From: Dietzia timorensis
Lineage (GTDB): Bacteria > Actinomycetota > Actinomycetes > Mycobacteriales > Mycobacteriaceae
Direction of reading: 5' to 3'
Assembly (NCBI RefSeq): GCF_020742175.1
Contig: NZ_DYXM01000215.1
Coordinates: 1 to 64,000 of the forward strand
Length of the DNA stretch: 64,000 bases
The notes beneath the pieces were generated by a model. It ran no database searches. It saw only the letters and a list, made by a program, of their open reading frames with translations, and was not told where the DNA came from. Below, in pieces: positions 43,985-53,861 of this stretch. Numbering within the stretch: position 1 is the first letter of the stretch; each line of letters starts with the position of its first letter. The translations under genes and the position numbers were made by a program.

Positions 43985-45991
43985 ATGAGCAGGCTCAGTT
44001 CGGTCGCGACAGCAGGCAAGCGCCTGGTGTTCGGACGACCCTTCCGTACCGACCGCATGGGCAAGACGATGCTGCCCAAGCGTCTGGCGCTCCCAGTTTT
44101 CGCCTCCGACGCGATCTCCTCGGTCGCCTACGCGCCCGAGGCGATTTTCATCATGCTCTCGCTCGCCGGTGGGGCGGCCGTGGGTCTCGCGCCCTGGCTC
44201 GCCGTCGTCGTGGTGGCGGTGCTGCTCATCGTCGTCGCCTCGTATCGACAGGTAATTTACGCCTATCCCGGCGGAGGCGGGGACTACGAGGTGGCCAGGC
44301 GCAACCTGGGGCCATTGGCCGGGCAGATCACCGGAGCCGCGCTGTTGGTGGACTACGTGCTCACCGTCGCGGTCTCGATTTCCGCGGCTGTGGCCAATCT
44401 AGGTTCGGTCGTACCGTTCGTGTCTCGGTACTCAGTGGTCTTCGCGGTCGCCGCGATCGTCATTCTCACCGCCGTCAACCTGCGGGGTGTTCGGGATTCC
44501 GGGCGTACATTCGCCGGCCCGATCTACTTCTTCATCGCCTCGATCGCGGTGATGATCGTGTGGGGGCTCGTCCAGTGGGCGTTCCTCGGGGTGGACCTTC
44601 AGGCCGAATCCTCCGGACTGAGGTTCGATTCCGGCGCCGCCGAGCAGAGCGGTTTTGCCCTCGCATTCCTCGTGCTCCGTGCATTCGCGTCCGGATCGGC
44701 GGCGATGTCGGGAGTGGAGGCGGTCGGACACGGCGTGCCCATGTTCCGCAAGCCGCGCGCGCGAAACGCCGCGTTGACGCTGTCGCTGATCGGCGCGATG
44801 ACCGCAGCGTTGTTCCTCGGCCTCGTCGCGCTCGCCGAGATCACAGGGGTGACGATGTCCGACACCCCCACGTTGCTGATAGGTGCCGAGGAGAACTACC
44901 ACCAGAAGACGTTGATCGTGCAACTTGCCGACGCCGTTTTCGCGGGAATGCCGTGGATCACCGGCGTCATCGTCGCGGGAACGGGACTTATCCTCGTGCT
45001 CGCTGCGAACACGGCGTTCAACGGTTCGCCGATTCTGGCTTCAGTACTCGCGCGGGATAAGTATCTGCCAAATCAGCTGTCCAACCGCGGCGACCGGCTC
45101 ACGTATTCGAACGGGATCATCGGGCTCGCCGTGTTCTCGGTACTTGTCACGGTCCTGGTACATGCCCAGGTGTCGACGCTGATCCAGCTATACGTGGTCG
45201 GGGTGTTCACCTCGTTCACCCTTGGGCAGTGGGGCATGGTCCGACACTGGACCGGCGAACTGGCCGAGATCACCGTGCACCGGCGTCGCAGGAGGATCTA
45301 TCGCGCGCGCGGAATCAACGCGCTCGGCTTCGCATGCACGTCGGTGGTTCTGGTCATCGTCATCATCACGAAGTTCACCGCCGGAGCCTGGCTCGTTCTC
45401 GTGATCATGGGCATCCTCGTGTTCGTCATGCGGGCGGTATCCAGGCATTATTCACAGATGGCGGCTCGCCTACGCGAATCAGAAAAGCGTCCGGTGCTGC
45501 CGTCTCGCATCCACTGCATAGTGCTCGTGTCGAATGCCTCGCTGCCGACGTTGCGCGCTATCGCGTACGCGCGAGCGACGCGCCCCGACTACCTTGAGGC
45601 GGTGACGGTGAGTGTCGACGTCGCCGCGACCAAGGCGCTCGTCACCGCGTGGGAGGAGAAGCGGCCGAAGATTCCGCTCAAGGTGATCGAGGCGCCCTAC
45701 CGCGACATCAACACCCCGGTAATCGACTACATTCGTAGAGTCCGGGCGGATAATCCGCGGGACATCGTCGCGCTGTACATCCCCGAGTATGTCGAGGACA
45801 ACTGGTGGGAGCGCGCCCTGCACAATCAGTCCGCCAGGCGATTGAGCCGCAAACTGCTCCACGAACCCGGTGTGATGATCACGTCGGTCCCGTGGCGGAT
45901 GAGCGGACTCGAGGAACCCGAACGCTCCGGCGCTTCCGAGGACGGCCGGGCCTCGACTTCGCAATCCTCGACAGGCAAGGAGAACCCGTGA
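43985..45991 (+). CDS. KimA-like APC-superfamily potassium importer
   Basis: The 668-residue protein has twelve hydrophobic helices and a cytoplasmic C-terminal domain of about 170 residues. It matches the pattern of B. subtilis KimA (YdaO), a high-affinity potassium-proton symporter: SYRQVIYAYPGGGGDYEVARRNLG, LLVDYVLTVAVSISAA, FASGSAAMSGVEAV, LVLAANTAFNGSP and a terminal LHNQSARRLSRKLL. The M. tuberculosis counterpart is Rv2690c, divergent from ceoB-ceoC as here. The ATG at 43985 is used. The stop overlaps the next gene's GTG (GTGA at 45988). Potassium as substrate is inferred from family and context. Confidence 0.82.
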   Translation: MSRLSSVATAGKRLVFGRPFRTDRMGKTMLPKRLALPVFASDAISSVAYAPEAIFIMLSLAGGAAVGLAPWLAVVVVAVLLIVVASYRQVIYAYPGGGGDYEVARRNLGPLAGQITGAALLVDYVLTVAVSISAAVANLGSVVPFVSRYSVVFAVAAIVILTAVNLRGVRDSGRTFAGPIYFFIASIAVMIVWGLVQWAFLGVDLQAESSGLRFDSGAAEQSGFALAFLVLRAFASGSAAMSGVEAVGHGVPMFRKPRARNAALTLSLIGAMTAALFLGLVALAEITGVTMSDTPTLLIGAEENYHQKTLIVQLADAVFAGMPWITGVIVAGTGLILVLAANTAFNGSPILASVLARDKYLPNQLSNRGDRLTYSNGIIGLAVFSVLVTVLVHAQVSTLIQLYVVGVFTSFTLGQWGMVRHWTGELAEITVHRRRRRIYRARGINALGFACTSVVLVIVIITKFTAGAWLVLVIMGILVFVMRAVSRHYSQMAARLRESEKRPVLPSRIHCIVLVSNASLPTLRAIAYARATRPDYLEAVTVSVDVAATKALVTAWEEKRPKIPLKVIEAPYRDINTPVIDYIRRVRADNPRDIVALYIPEYVEDNWWERALHNQSARRLSRKLLHEPGVMITSVPWRMSGLEEPERSGASEDGRASTSQSSTGKENP

Positions 45992-47346
45992 GCGAAGGCA
46001 TTATCACCGTCACCGCGGACGGGATCGCCCACGGTGGGGAAGCCATCTGCCGCCACGAAGGCTTGGTCGTCTTCGTTGGGGGCCTGCTTCCAGGCGAAAC
46101 TGCCGCCGTGCGCATCACGTCGGCAAAGAAGTCCTTCGCCCGAGCAGAGATCGTCGATCTCGTCTCCGTCTCGCCCGAGCGACGCCCCGTCGTGTGTCCT
46201 GCGGCCGCCGCAGGCGCCGGTTGCTGCGACCTGACCTATACGACGTCGGCGCACGCACGGACGCTGAAAACCGAGATTCTCCGGGATCAACTGCGTAGAC
46301 TCGGCGGTTTTTCTTCCGCGGATCGGCAACCACTTCTGGATGACGTCGGGGTCCGCGAAATCGGGGCCTCCCCACACGCGGGTGAACAGGACGCGATGAC
46401 ACGGTGGCGCACGGTCGCCAGGTGGCACTCGGACTCCTCCGGCCGAATCGGGGTACGGCAGGCGGGCGGGAATCGTGTCGTCACCGAGGCGCGCTGCTCA
46501 CAGGTCGTCCCGGAAATCGCCGCAGCAGTGGATCGTCTCGAGGACGTGGGCGCGCCGAGAGGCGCCGAGATCGTCTTCGCCGCCGGTGTAGATGGAGAGG
46601 TTGCCGCGCAGTGGCGGCCCGCCGAAGACAGCGGCGCCCGGAGGCGGGGTGGGCAGCGTGGGCGGACACAGCGAAGGCGTGCGCGTTCGGCCGTCGCCGG
46701 GTGGAAGCCGCTCGACGAGAGGGCCGGCATGCCGACGGCAGTAGGCCGCGCTCTTGGGCACGAGCTCATGCCTTCGTGGATCTGGCATCTCGGGGCCTCG
46801 GCATTCTGGCAGGCGCACCGCCGCGCCCTGCCGGCGTATGCAGATGTAGTGCGCGAGGCTGCGGCGGCGCTCGTTCGCGGTGGCCAGGAGGAACTTCGCG
46901 TCTGGGACCTCTACGGAGGTGTAGGCGCGCTCGGATCGGCGGCGCTAGACTCCGCCACGACCGCCGGTGGACGGGCGCGGATTACCGCCGTGGAGACAGC
47001 CGACTCCGCCGTCATCGCCGGCAGGGACACCGCGCGTCGCATCGGTGCAGACCTGGACATCGTCGCGTCCGATGTCGGCGCGTGGCTCGCAGGCAGCGCG
47101 GACGTGATGCCGGACCTCGTGATCACGGACCCGCCGCGCGCGGGCCTCGGCGCCGACGTCATCGGCGAGCTGTCCCGCTCCAACCCGAGCACGATCGTCC
47201 ACATCGGCTGCGATATCGCCTCCTTCGCCCGCGATATCGGGCTCTTCGCCGACGCCGGTTTCGGAATCGAATCCATTCAGGGCATCGACGCATTCCCCGG
47301 CACCCACCACCTGGAAGCGGTTGCGGTGTTGTCGACTCGCATCTGA
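45988..47346 (+). CDS. TrmA/RumA-family RNA (uracil-5) methyltransferase
   Basis: The 452-residue enzyme has a TRAM domain at the N-terminus (about 1-60), a cysteine-rich cluster site (VCPAAAAGAGCCDL), the SAM-binding VWDLYGGVGALGSAAL and DPPRAG motifs, and a late HIGCDIASFARD with the catalytic cysteine. It would methylate uridine in rRNA or tRNA; the exact site is not predictable. The GTG at 45988 overlaps the transporter stop. The counterpart in M. tuberculosis is Rv2689c. dxs starts 86 bases after the stop. Confidence 0.88.
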   Translation: MSEGIITVTADGIAHGGEAICRHEGLVVFVGGLLPGETAAVRITSAKKSFARAEIVDLVSVSPERRPVVCPAAAAGAGCCDLTYTTSAHARTLKTEILRDQLRRLGGFSSADRQPLLDDVGVREIGASPHAGEQDAMTRWRTVARWHSDSSGRIGVRQAGGNRVVTEARCSQVVPEIAAAVDRLEDVGAPRGAEIVFAAGVDGEVAAQWRPAEDSGARRRGGQRGRTQRRRARSAVAGWKPLDERAGMPTAVGRALGHELMPSWIWHLGASAFWQAHRRALPAYADVVREAAAALVRGGQEELRVWDLYGGVGALGSAALDSATTAGGRARITAVETADSAVIAGRDTARRIGADLDIVASDVGAWLAGSADVMPDLVITDPPRAGLGADVIGELSRSNPSTIVHIGCDIASFARDIGLFADAGFGIESIQGIDAFPGTHHLEAVAVLSTRI

Positions 47347-47432
47347 TAGGTCCGCCATTACCCGCCGACGTAGACTCGGACACCGACGGCAACGACACGC
47401 GAGGAGCGGGGAAAGGGGAGCATTCCGGGCCC

Positions 47433-49253
47433 ATGGGTGCACTCGAACGCATGACCTCCCCGGCCGACCTTCGCGCGCTTCGCCCGCAAGAACTCTCCGC
47501 GCTCGCCGCCGAGATCCGCCGATTCCTCGTTGAGCGTGTCTCCGCGACCGGAGGCCACCTCGGCCCGAACCTCGGGGTCGTCGAACTCACGATCGCGGTG
47601 CACCGTGTGTTCGCCTCGCCGCGCGATCCGATCATCTTCGATACCGGGCACCAGGCGTATGTGCACAAGATCCTCACCGGCCGCGCCGACGCTTTTGGGA
47701 CGTTGCGCACCGGTGGGGGGCTGTCCGGCTACCCTTCGCGGGCCGAAAGCGAGCACGACGTTACCGAGTCCTCCCACGCCTCGGCCTCGCTTTCCATCGC
47801 CGACGGTCTGGCCAAGGCCTTCGAGCTGCGCGGCGAGAACGATCGCAGCGTCGTCGCAATCATCGGCGACGGCGCTCTCACCGGGGGCATGGCGGCGGAG
47901 GCACTGAACAATTTCGCGGTCGCCCCGCACCGTCCGGTAGTCATCATCGTCAACGACAACGGCCGCTCGTACTCGCCGACCATAGGTGGGCTCGGCGCAC
48001 GGATTGCGGCGCATGGCGTGGAATCCGTCGCCAGCGAGCTCGGCATCGATTGCATCGGCCCGGTGGACGGCCATTCTCTTCCCGACCTTGAGGACGCGTT
48101 GCGCACCGCCAAGGACTCCGGCCGCACGGTGCTGGTTCACGCGCGCACGCTCAAAGGTCACGGATTCGCGCTCGCGGAGGGCGACACCGCCGAGCTCATG
48201 CATTCCACGTCCGCGATCGACCCGGAATCCGGAACCCCACTACATGGCGCGCCCGGCATGACCTTCACCGACGTTTTCGGGGACGAGCTCTGCGCGCTCG
48301 CCGAGCGTCGCAGCGATATCGTCGCCGTCACTGCCGCGATGGCGGGTCCGACGGGGCTCACAGAGTTCGCAGAGAGATTCCCGGACCGCTTCTTCGACGT
48401 CGGAATCGCCGAACAGCACGCCGTCGCGTCCGCGTCGGGCCTCGCGCTCGGCGGTATGCACCCGGTCGTCGCGATGTACTCGACGTTCCTCGGGCGTGCA
48501 TTCGACCAGCTGTTGCTCGATGTTGCGCTGCTCGGTCAAGCCGTCACCTTCACTCTCGACCGCGCCGGAATTACCGGTCCGGACGGGCCCAGCCATCACG
48601 GAATGTGGGATCTCGCCCTCGCCGGGATCGTCCCGGGACTTCGCGTCGCCGCTCCGCGCGACGAAGAAACGTTGCGCCGTGCGCTGCGCGAGGCCACGAA
48701 TTATTCCGACGGTCCGACCCTGGTTCGGTATCCCAAGGGCGAGGTCCCGGCACCGGCCTCAGCCGTTGGAGCCCTCCCGGGAGGCGTAGAGGTGTTTCGC
48801 CGGGACGATACCGCCGCCTCTACATCTGTCATGCAAAGCCCTTCGAGTATGACGCCGGAGGAAGCGATCCCCGAGCCCGCCGTACTTATCGTCGGTATCG
48901 GAACGATGGCCGAACAGGCGCTCGACTGCGCGCATGCTCTCGGTGAACAAGGAATCGAGGCGGTCGTGGCCTGGGCGCTGTGGGTGCTTCCGGTGCAAGA
49001 CTCACTCGTCGATCTCGCAAGCAGGGCAAGCATTGTCGCGGTGATCGAGGATGGTGCCGGGCACGGCGGTGTTGGTGGCGCGATCGACGCGGCGCTATCT
49101 GCGCGCGGCCTGGATACTCCGCTACGTCGCTTCGCGTTGCCTCAGGAATTCGTCGCACACGGCTCGCGCGCGGAGATCCTCCACGATGCGGGTCTTGACG
49201 GCGCCGATATCGCCGAACGCCTGGCGCGCGAACTGCGGCGACGCCAGGAGTAG
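47433..49253 (+). CDS. dxs: 1-deoxy-D-xylulose-5-phosphate synthase with shortened linker
   Basis: DXS makes DXP from pyruvate and glyceraldehyde phosphate, the entry to isoprenoid synthesis. The 606-residue protein has GDGALTGG and NDN (thiamine diphosphate binding), SSHASASLS, the GIAEQHAV glutamate region and DRAG. Between PTIGG (182-186) and GPVDGH (209-214) it has only 22 residues, while M. tuberculosis and C. glutamicum enzymes have about 64 there. The catalytic motifs are intact, so it should be active. The ATG at 47433 (MGALERM) is the family start; the long open frame to 46404 is a shadow of the methyltransferase. Confidence 0.96.
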   Translation: MGALERMTSPADLRALRPQELSALAAEIRRFLVERVSATGGHLGPNLGVVELTIAVHRVFASPRDPIIFDTGHQAYVHKILTGRADAFGTLRTGGGLSGYPSRAESEHDVTESSHASASLSIADGLAKAFELRGENDRSVVAIIGDGALTGGMAAEALNNFAVAPHRPVVIIVNDNGRSYSPTIGGLGARIAAHGVESVASELGIDCIGPVDGHSLPDLEDALRTAKDSGRTVLVHARTLKGHGFALAEGDTAELMHSTSAIDPESGTPLHGAPGMTFTDVFGDELCALAERRSDIVAVTAAMAGPTGLTEFAERFPDRFFDVGIAEQHAVASASGLALGGMHPVVAMYSTFLGRAFDQLLLDVALLGQAVTFTLDRAGITGPDGPSHHGMWDLALAGIVPGLRVAAPRDEETLRRALREATNYSDGPTLVRYPKGEVPAPASAVGALPGGVEVFRRDDTAASTSVMQSPSSMTPEEAIPEPAVLIVGIGTMAEQALDCAHALGEQGIEAVVAWALWVLPVQDSLVDLASRASIVAVIEDGAGHGGVGGAIDAALSARGLDTPLRRFALPQEFVAHGSRAEILHDAGLDGADIAERLARELRRRQE

Positions 49254-49311
49254 CCGCCAGACATGCCGGTCTGAGCGCCGGCTTCCGGCCCCGCCGGTCC
49301 GGCACGAGTCG

Positions 49312-50586
49312 CTAGGCTGTGGCGTCCCGGGCTGCGAGCAACGCCGGCGTCACCAAGCGAATCTGGCATGGCGCCGCGCCCGCGCCTGCGAGCGCCGATT
49401 CGATGACGTCGACGGGATCTTTGCCTCGACGCCCACGCACATTCGTTCCTGCCTCGGCCCACACCCATTCGCGCAACATCGTCGACGGCAACAGGGTCTG
49501 CATTTCGATTTGCGCGACCTCGGACAATTCGGTGAGCTCCTCCCGCGCCTGCGAGAGGAGAGCGTTGGCGCCCGGCGCCTTGACCTTCCACTGACGGTGC
49601 GAAGGGCGTTCCTGTGTGTCGTCTCGCGCGGCGCGCTTGGCGGGCAGCTTCTTCGGCGGGATCGCATCCGCCTCCTTGATGGCCGCGGCGAACGTCGGGA
49701 TCACGCCGTCGACGTCGGAGTCCGCGAAGCCGCCGATCTTTTCGAAGGCATCGAACGATCGGGCGTCGGTACGCGCGGCCTGAATGATCGACCTATCGCG
49801 CACGATGCGATGCACCGACACATCGTTGCGGAAGGCGACCTCCTCCCGCACCTCCCACAGCGCTCGGGCGCGTGCGTATTCACGGGTGGAGCGCAGGCTC
49901 GAGAGCTTGGACAGTTTCCGCCAAGGCTCGTCCGGCGGGGGAGCGGGGGACCATACCTCCATCTGGCTCATCGCCGCGTCATACCACTCGGCACGGCTCT
50001 CGTGCGCCAGCGAACGCGGGTAATGGTCCGGAATCGAAATCGGGACGGTCTCGGTGTCCTCGAGGAGCATGGACAGCAGCTCGGGCATGTACAGCACGTC
50101 GCCGAGAGCGTACTCCAGCCATTGCGCGGGAAGCGGTCGCCGCGACCAGTCTGCGCGGGAATACTCCTTGGCCAGATGAACCCCGAGGTAGGACTCGACC
50201 AGCCAGCCCAGGCTGAAACCGGTGGTCGACAGCACCTTCGCGGCGATCTCGGTGTCGTGCAGACGCGTCGGCTCGACCCCGAGGGCACGGAGCGAAGGGA
50301 GATCGGCACGGCAGGCGTGCAGGCACATGGGCCTCGCAGAGAGCGCGCTCGAGAGCTCGCCGATGTCCTGGCCGGTGGATTCGGGATCGATGAGCATCGG
50401 ATCGAGGCCGTCGATAACGAGCTGGATGAGAAACGCGCGCTCACCGTATCGATACGATGACGCACGCTCGACGTCGGCGAAGACGATAGTGTCAGCCGGG
50501 CGTGCGGAGATCTTCGCGGCCGAGTCCGCGAAGGTGGTCAAATCGGCCTGAACGGGCGGGATGGACGAAGGTTGTCTCACGACCAC
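49312..50586 (-). CDS. rnd: Ribonuclease D (DEDD exonuclease with HRDC domain)
   Basis: The 424-residue protein has the complete DEDD exonuclease site: DVE in IVFADVERASS (Exo I), HACRADLPSL (Exo II) and YALGDVLYMPEL (Exo III). An HRDC domain follows. RNase D trims tRNA and other small RNAs from the 3' end. The GTG at 50586 is used, 17 bases after the DUF3000 stop; GTG at 50580 also fits. The open frame to 50730 overlaps DUF3000 and is not homologous. It is convergent with dxs, as Rv2681 is with dxs1 in M. tuberculosis. Confidence 0.9.
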   Translation of the reverse strand: MVVRQPSSIPPVQADLTTFADSAAKISARPADTIVFADVERASSYRYGERAFLIQLVIDGLDPMLIDPESTGQDIGELSSALSARPMCLHACRADLPSLRALGVEPTRLHDTEIAAKVLSTTGFSLGWLVESYLGVHLAKEYSRADWSRRPLPAQWLEYALGDVLYMPELLSMLLEDTETVPISIPDHYPRSLAHESRAEWYDAAMSQMEVWSPAPPPDEPWRKLSKLSSLRSTREYARARALWEVREEVAFRNDVSVHRIVRDRSIIQAARTDARSFDAFEKIGGFADSDVDGVIPTFAAAIKEADAIPPKKLPAKRAARDDTQERPSHRQWKVKAPGANALLSQAREELTELSEVAQIEMQTLLPSTMLREWVWAEAGTNVRGRRGKDPVDVIESALAGAGAAPCQIRLVTPALLAARDATA

Positions 50587-50603
50587 AGGGCGGAAACCGG
50601 CGA

Positions 50604-51200
50604 TCAGGCCGGACCGGAGGGCCTGGTCGAGGCCTCGACCACGCCTTCGGGAAGCATCCCGGCCGCGGCCGCCAATACGCCGGCGAGGGCCTCGACGTGG
50701 TCGGAGATTCCCGAATGCAGCGGCGTCCATGACGCACGAAGCTCAAGTTGATGAGTCTCGGGCGGGCCGGAGATGTCGCCGTAGCGCACGGAGGTCGTGC
50801 TCGTTACGGTTCCGCCCAGCGCGGTGTATCCGGTTGCTGCGCCGTCGAGCGCCTCGGTCAACCAGGACCAGGCGGCCTTCGGGAGCGCCGGGTCGGACGC
50901 CATGTCGTTGTCGATGTCGGCCTGGATGTAGGCGACCAGTCGCAGCGCGCCCTGCCACGCCTCGTCCCCGGCGGGATCGTGGAGCAGGATGAGGCGACCG
51001 AATGCATCGCCTTCGGAGAACTCGGGTACATCTCCCTGTTCGGGGTCGCCGTGGAGTACTTCCAGGCCCACTGCGTAGCTGTGCGCGGCGAGCCGCTGCG
51101 GCGGCCGAATGGGCGCCACAGACAGTTCTTTGCGCACCTGTGCCGCAGACATCGCCTCGACGGCGTCGCGAAACAGTTCGGGTGCGTCCGAGATTGGCAT
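50604..51200 (-). CDS. DUF3000 protein
   Basis: The 198-residue protein matches DUF3000 (Rv2680) by its pattern: PELFRDAVEAMSAAQVRKEL, EVAPIRPPQRLAPHSYA-like segment here VAPIRPPQRLAAHSYAVG, GRLILLHDP and a C-terminal ATWTPLHSGISDHVEALA-like block. The function is unknown. ATG at 51200 is used; GTG at 51209 is equally plausible. It is co-directional with and upstream of RNase D, and divergent from hemE. Confidence 0.82.
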   Translation of the reverse strand: MPISDAPELFRDAVEAMSAAQVRKELSVAPIRPPQRLAAHSYAVGLEVLHGDPEQGDVPEFSEGDAFGRLILLHDPAGDEAWQGALRLVAYIQADIDNDMASDPALPKAAWSWLTEALDGAATGYTALGGTVTSTTSVRYGDISGPPETHQLELRASWTPLHSGISDHVEALAGVLAAAAGMLPEGVVEASTRPSGPA

Positions 51201-51310
51201 CGAAGTCACGCCGCTGACGGTACGGCGCACGACTCCGGCTCCGGTGGAGGCGCGCCGTTGCGATAGGAGAGGTCGCCGCGGACGGGCCACCGGTGAGACA
51301 ATGGCGGGCG

Positions 51311-52399
51311 ATGACTACCTCAGACATAGATCCCGCGTCCTCCCTTACCGCCACCCGTCCTTACATGGTCGAATCCACCGTGGGCGGAGCTGACCGTGTT
51401 CCTATCTGGTTCATGAGACAGGCCGGGCGTTCGTTGCCTGAATACATGCGTGCCCGAGAGGGAACGACGATGCTCGAGTCGTGCCTCATGCCCGATCTCG
51501 CTGCCGAGATCACCATGCAGCCGGTGCGCCGCTACGGCGTCGATGCAGCGATCTTCTTCTCCGACATCGTCGTTCCCCTGTACGCGGCGGGAGTCGGCGT
51601 CGACATCAAGCCCGGAATCGGCCCGGTCATGGACGCGCCCATCCGCTCGCTCGAGGCCGTGCGCGCGCTTCCCGTGCTCGAGGCAGAGCAGATTGAGCCC
51701 GTTGCGAAGGCGGTGTCCAAGGTGCGCGCCGAACTCGACGACAGTGTCTCGCTCATCGGGTTCGCCGGCGCTCCGTTTACCCTCGCGTCGTATCTCGTCG
51801 AGGGAGGCCCGAGCCGGAACCACGAGCACACGAAGGCGCTGATGTACTCGGAACCCGAGGTGTGGGACCAGCTCATGACCTCTCTCGCGAATATGACGAC
51901 GCACGTGCTGAAAACTCAGATCGCAGCCGGTGCCGACGCGATTCAGCTATTCGACTCGTGGGTCGGCGCGCTCGACCGCGCAGATTTCGAGCGTTTCGTC
52001 GCGCCGTATTCGCGCCAAGTGCTTGCGACCCTGGAAATCGCCGCTGTGCCGCGCACTTACTTCGGCGTCGGCACCGGTGAACTGCTTTCCTCCATTTCCC
52101 AGCTCGGCGTGAGCACGGTCGGCGTCGATTGGCGTGTTCCGCTTGACGTCGCGCACACCCGTGTCGAAGGCGGAAAGGTGCTTCAGGGGAACCTCGACCC
52201 CGCCTTGCTTCTCGCCGATCCCGAGGTACTCACCTCGAAGGTCACCGAAATTCTCGATGCCGGGCAGCGCGCGATCAACGCAGGGGCTACCGGTCACGTG
52301 TTCAACCTCGGCCATGGGGTGCTGCCCGACACGAATCCCGACGCGCTCGCCCGCGTCGTCGATACCGTGCACGCCTTCCGGGCCGGCCGTGCCTACTGA
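51311..52399 (+). CDS. hemE: Uroporphyrinogen decarboxylase
   Basis: HemE converts uroporphyrinogen III to coproporphyrinogen III. The 362-residue protein has the signature PIWFMRQAGRSLPEY and the GFAGAPFTLASYLVEGG and LFDSWVGALDRADFE blocks, plus the C-terminal NLGHGVLPDTNP. The ATG at 51311 is preferred to an in-frame start at 51293. It is the first gene of the hemE-cgoX-hemQ unit, and the next gene overlaps its end by 11 bases. Confidence 0.97.
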   Translation: MTTSDIDPASSLTATRPYMVESTVGGADRVPIWFMRQAGRSLPEYMRAREGTTMLESCLMPDLAAEITMQPVRRYGVDAAIFFSDIVVPLYAAGVGVDIKPGIGPVMDAPIRSLEAVRALPVLEAEQIEPVAKAVSKVRAELDDSVSLIGFAGAPFTLASYLVEGGPSRNHEHTKALMYSEPEVWDQLMTSLANMTTHVLKTQIAAGADAIQLFDSWVGALDRADFERFVAPYSRQVLATLEIAAVPRTYFGVGTGELLSSISQLGVSTVGVDWRVPLDVAHTRVEGGKVLQGNLDPALLLADPEVLTSKVTEILDAGQRAINAGATGHVFNLGHGVLPDTNPDALARVVDTVHAFRAGRAY

Positions 52400-53861
52400 C
52401 GCCGTGGCCGCTCCTCGTTTGGCAGTAATCGGGGGCGGAATCTCCGGGCTCGTCTCCGCCCTGCGTCTGGCGCAGGCGTTGCCGGAGGCGCGGATCGACA
52501 TTTTCGAGGCCGCCGGTCAGGCAGGCGGCAAGCTGCGCACCATCGACCTGGACTCCGGTCCCGCGGATGTCGGCGCCGAAGCGTTCGTCGTCCGTCGCCC
52601 CGAGGCACTTGACCTGGTGTCCGAGCTCGGCCTGGACGCCGCGGTCCGCAAACCCGCGGGCAGGTCTCCCGCACTTTTTTCCGGCGGGCGGTTGCTGCCT
52701 CTGCCTCGTAATCAAGTGTTCGGCGTTCCCGGCGGCACCGACGGCCTGGAGGAACTTCTGGACTCCGACGTCATACGCACCATTGCAGCCGAACCCTGCA
52801 ATCCGGCGCCCTGGCAGATCGGACAGGACGTTTCGGTGGGCGCGATGGTCGCGGAGCGTCTCGGCCGCCCCGTGGTTGATCGCCTGGTCGACCCCATGCT
52901 CGGCGGGGTTTACGCGGCCACTGCCGACGCTCTCGGGGTTCGCGCGGTCGCGCCCGCGCTCGCTGCTCAGCTCGATGCGCAGGCCCATGATGCGGTGCGC
53001 ACCGGGAAAGAAGGGCGGGCGAGCATCGTCGAGGCCGTTCGCGCAATCAAATCGACGAATGTGGGCGGTCAGGTGTTCGCGGCGCTCGAGGGTGGCTATC
53101 GGCGATTGGTCGATGCGCTGGTCACCCGCATTTCCGTATCGGGGAACACGGTGCTCCATCTTGGCGTGCGGGTTGACTCGATCACGCCGGAGGGTAGTGC
53201 CGCGAGGTTGGCGTTCTCCGGACAGGTGGCCGGCTCGCCGCAGGTCTACGACGGACTCGTGTGTGCCCTGCCCTTTAGGGCGGCGCTGCCGCTGCTCAAC
53301 GAGCTTTCGAAGGACGCGACGGAGCCGTTGCGGGAGATTCCATATTCGTCGAGTGCAGTGGTCAGCGTCGCTCTCGCTCCAGGAGTCGAGGTTCCCGACC
53401 TGTCCGGAATTCTCGTTGCCGCGGACGCCGGACGGTCTGCCAAGGCGATTACGCTGTCTTCACGAAAGTGGGACCATCTCGACCGTTCCGCATCGGGCCA
53501 CGGGCACATGTTGCGCGTGTCTTTCGGGCGGTTGGGCGACGAATCGAGCCTGGATCTCGAGGACGAAGAGCTCAGTGCGCAGACACGGATCGAGCTCGCC
53601 GAGATCGCAGGAATCGACGCCGCAGGCGCCGAAGTGCGCCCGACGCGGTGGACGCACGGTCTGCCCGTTCCCGGAGTCGAACATCAGCGGCTAGTTGACG
53701 GCGCACGGCGCAGCCTCGCGGAGCAGCCTGTGCCCGTCGTTCTCGCGAATTCCGCGATAGCCGGTGTCGGCGTGCCCGCCTGCATATCGGTGGCCCAGAC
53801 CGCCGCGGCGGAGCTTGCCGCCAAGTGGCAGGATGAGAGTCATGGCACGCCTCGACTATAA
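52389..53861 (+). CDS. cgoX: Coproporphyrinogen III oxidase / protoporphyrinogen oxidase (HemY/CgoX)
   Basis: The 490-residue FAD enzyme starts with the dinucleotide-binding [17 protein letters not shown] and has a C-terminal FAD-binding block near [13 protein letters not shown]. In actinobacteria HemY-type proteins oxidise coproporphyrinogen III to coproporphyrin III; the neighbouring hemQ supports that coproporphyrin-dependent role. The GTG at 52389 overlaps hemE; GTG at 52404 is an alternative. hemQ starts just before the end of this gene. Confidence 0.92.
   Translation: MPTDAVAAPRLAVIGGGISGLVSALRLAQALPEARIDIFEAAGQAGGKLRTIDLDSGPADVGAEAFVVRRPEALDLVSELGLDAAVRKPAGRSPALFSGGRLLPLPRNQVFGVPGGTDGLEELLDSDVIRTIAAEPCNPAPWQIGQDVSVGAMVAERLGRPVVDRLVDPMLGGVYAATADALGVRAVAPALAAQLDAQAHDAVRTGKEGRASIVEAVRAIKSTNVGGQVFAALEGGYRRLVDALVTRISVSGNTVLHLGVRVDSITPEGSAARLAFSGQVAGSPQVYDGLVCALPFRAALPLLNELSKDATEPLREIPYSSSAVVSVALAPGVEVPDLSGILVAADAGRSAKAITLSSRKWDHLDRSASGHGHMLRVSFGRLGDESSLDLEDEELSAQTRIELAEIAGIDAAGAEVRPTRWTHGLPVPGVEHQRLVDGARRSLAEQPVPVVLANSAIAGVGVPACISVAQTAAAELAAKWQDESHGTPRL

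Noticed and set aside
46404..47432. Long N-terminal extension of dxs
   Set aside because: The extra 343 codons lie inside the methyltransferase gene in another frame and are Arg-rich. The conserved DXS start is the ATG at 47433.
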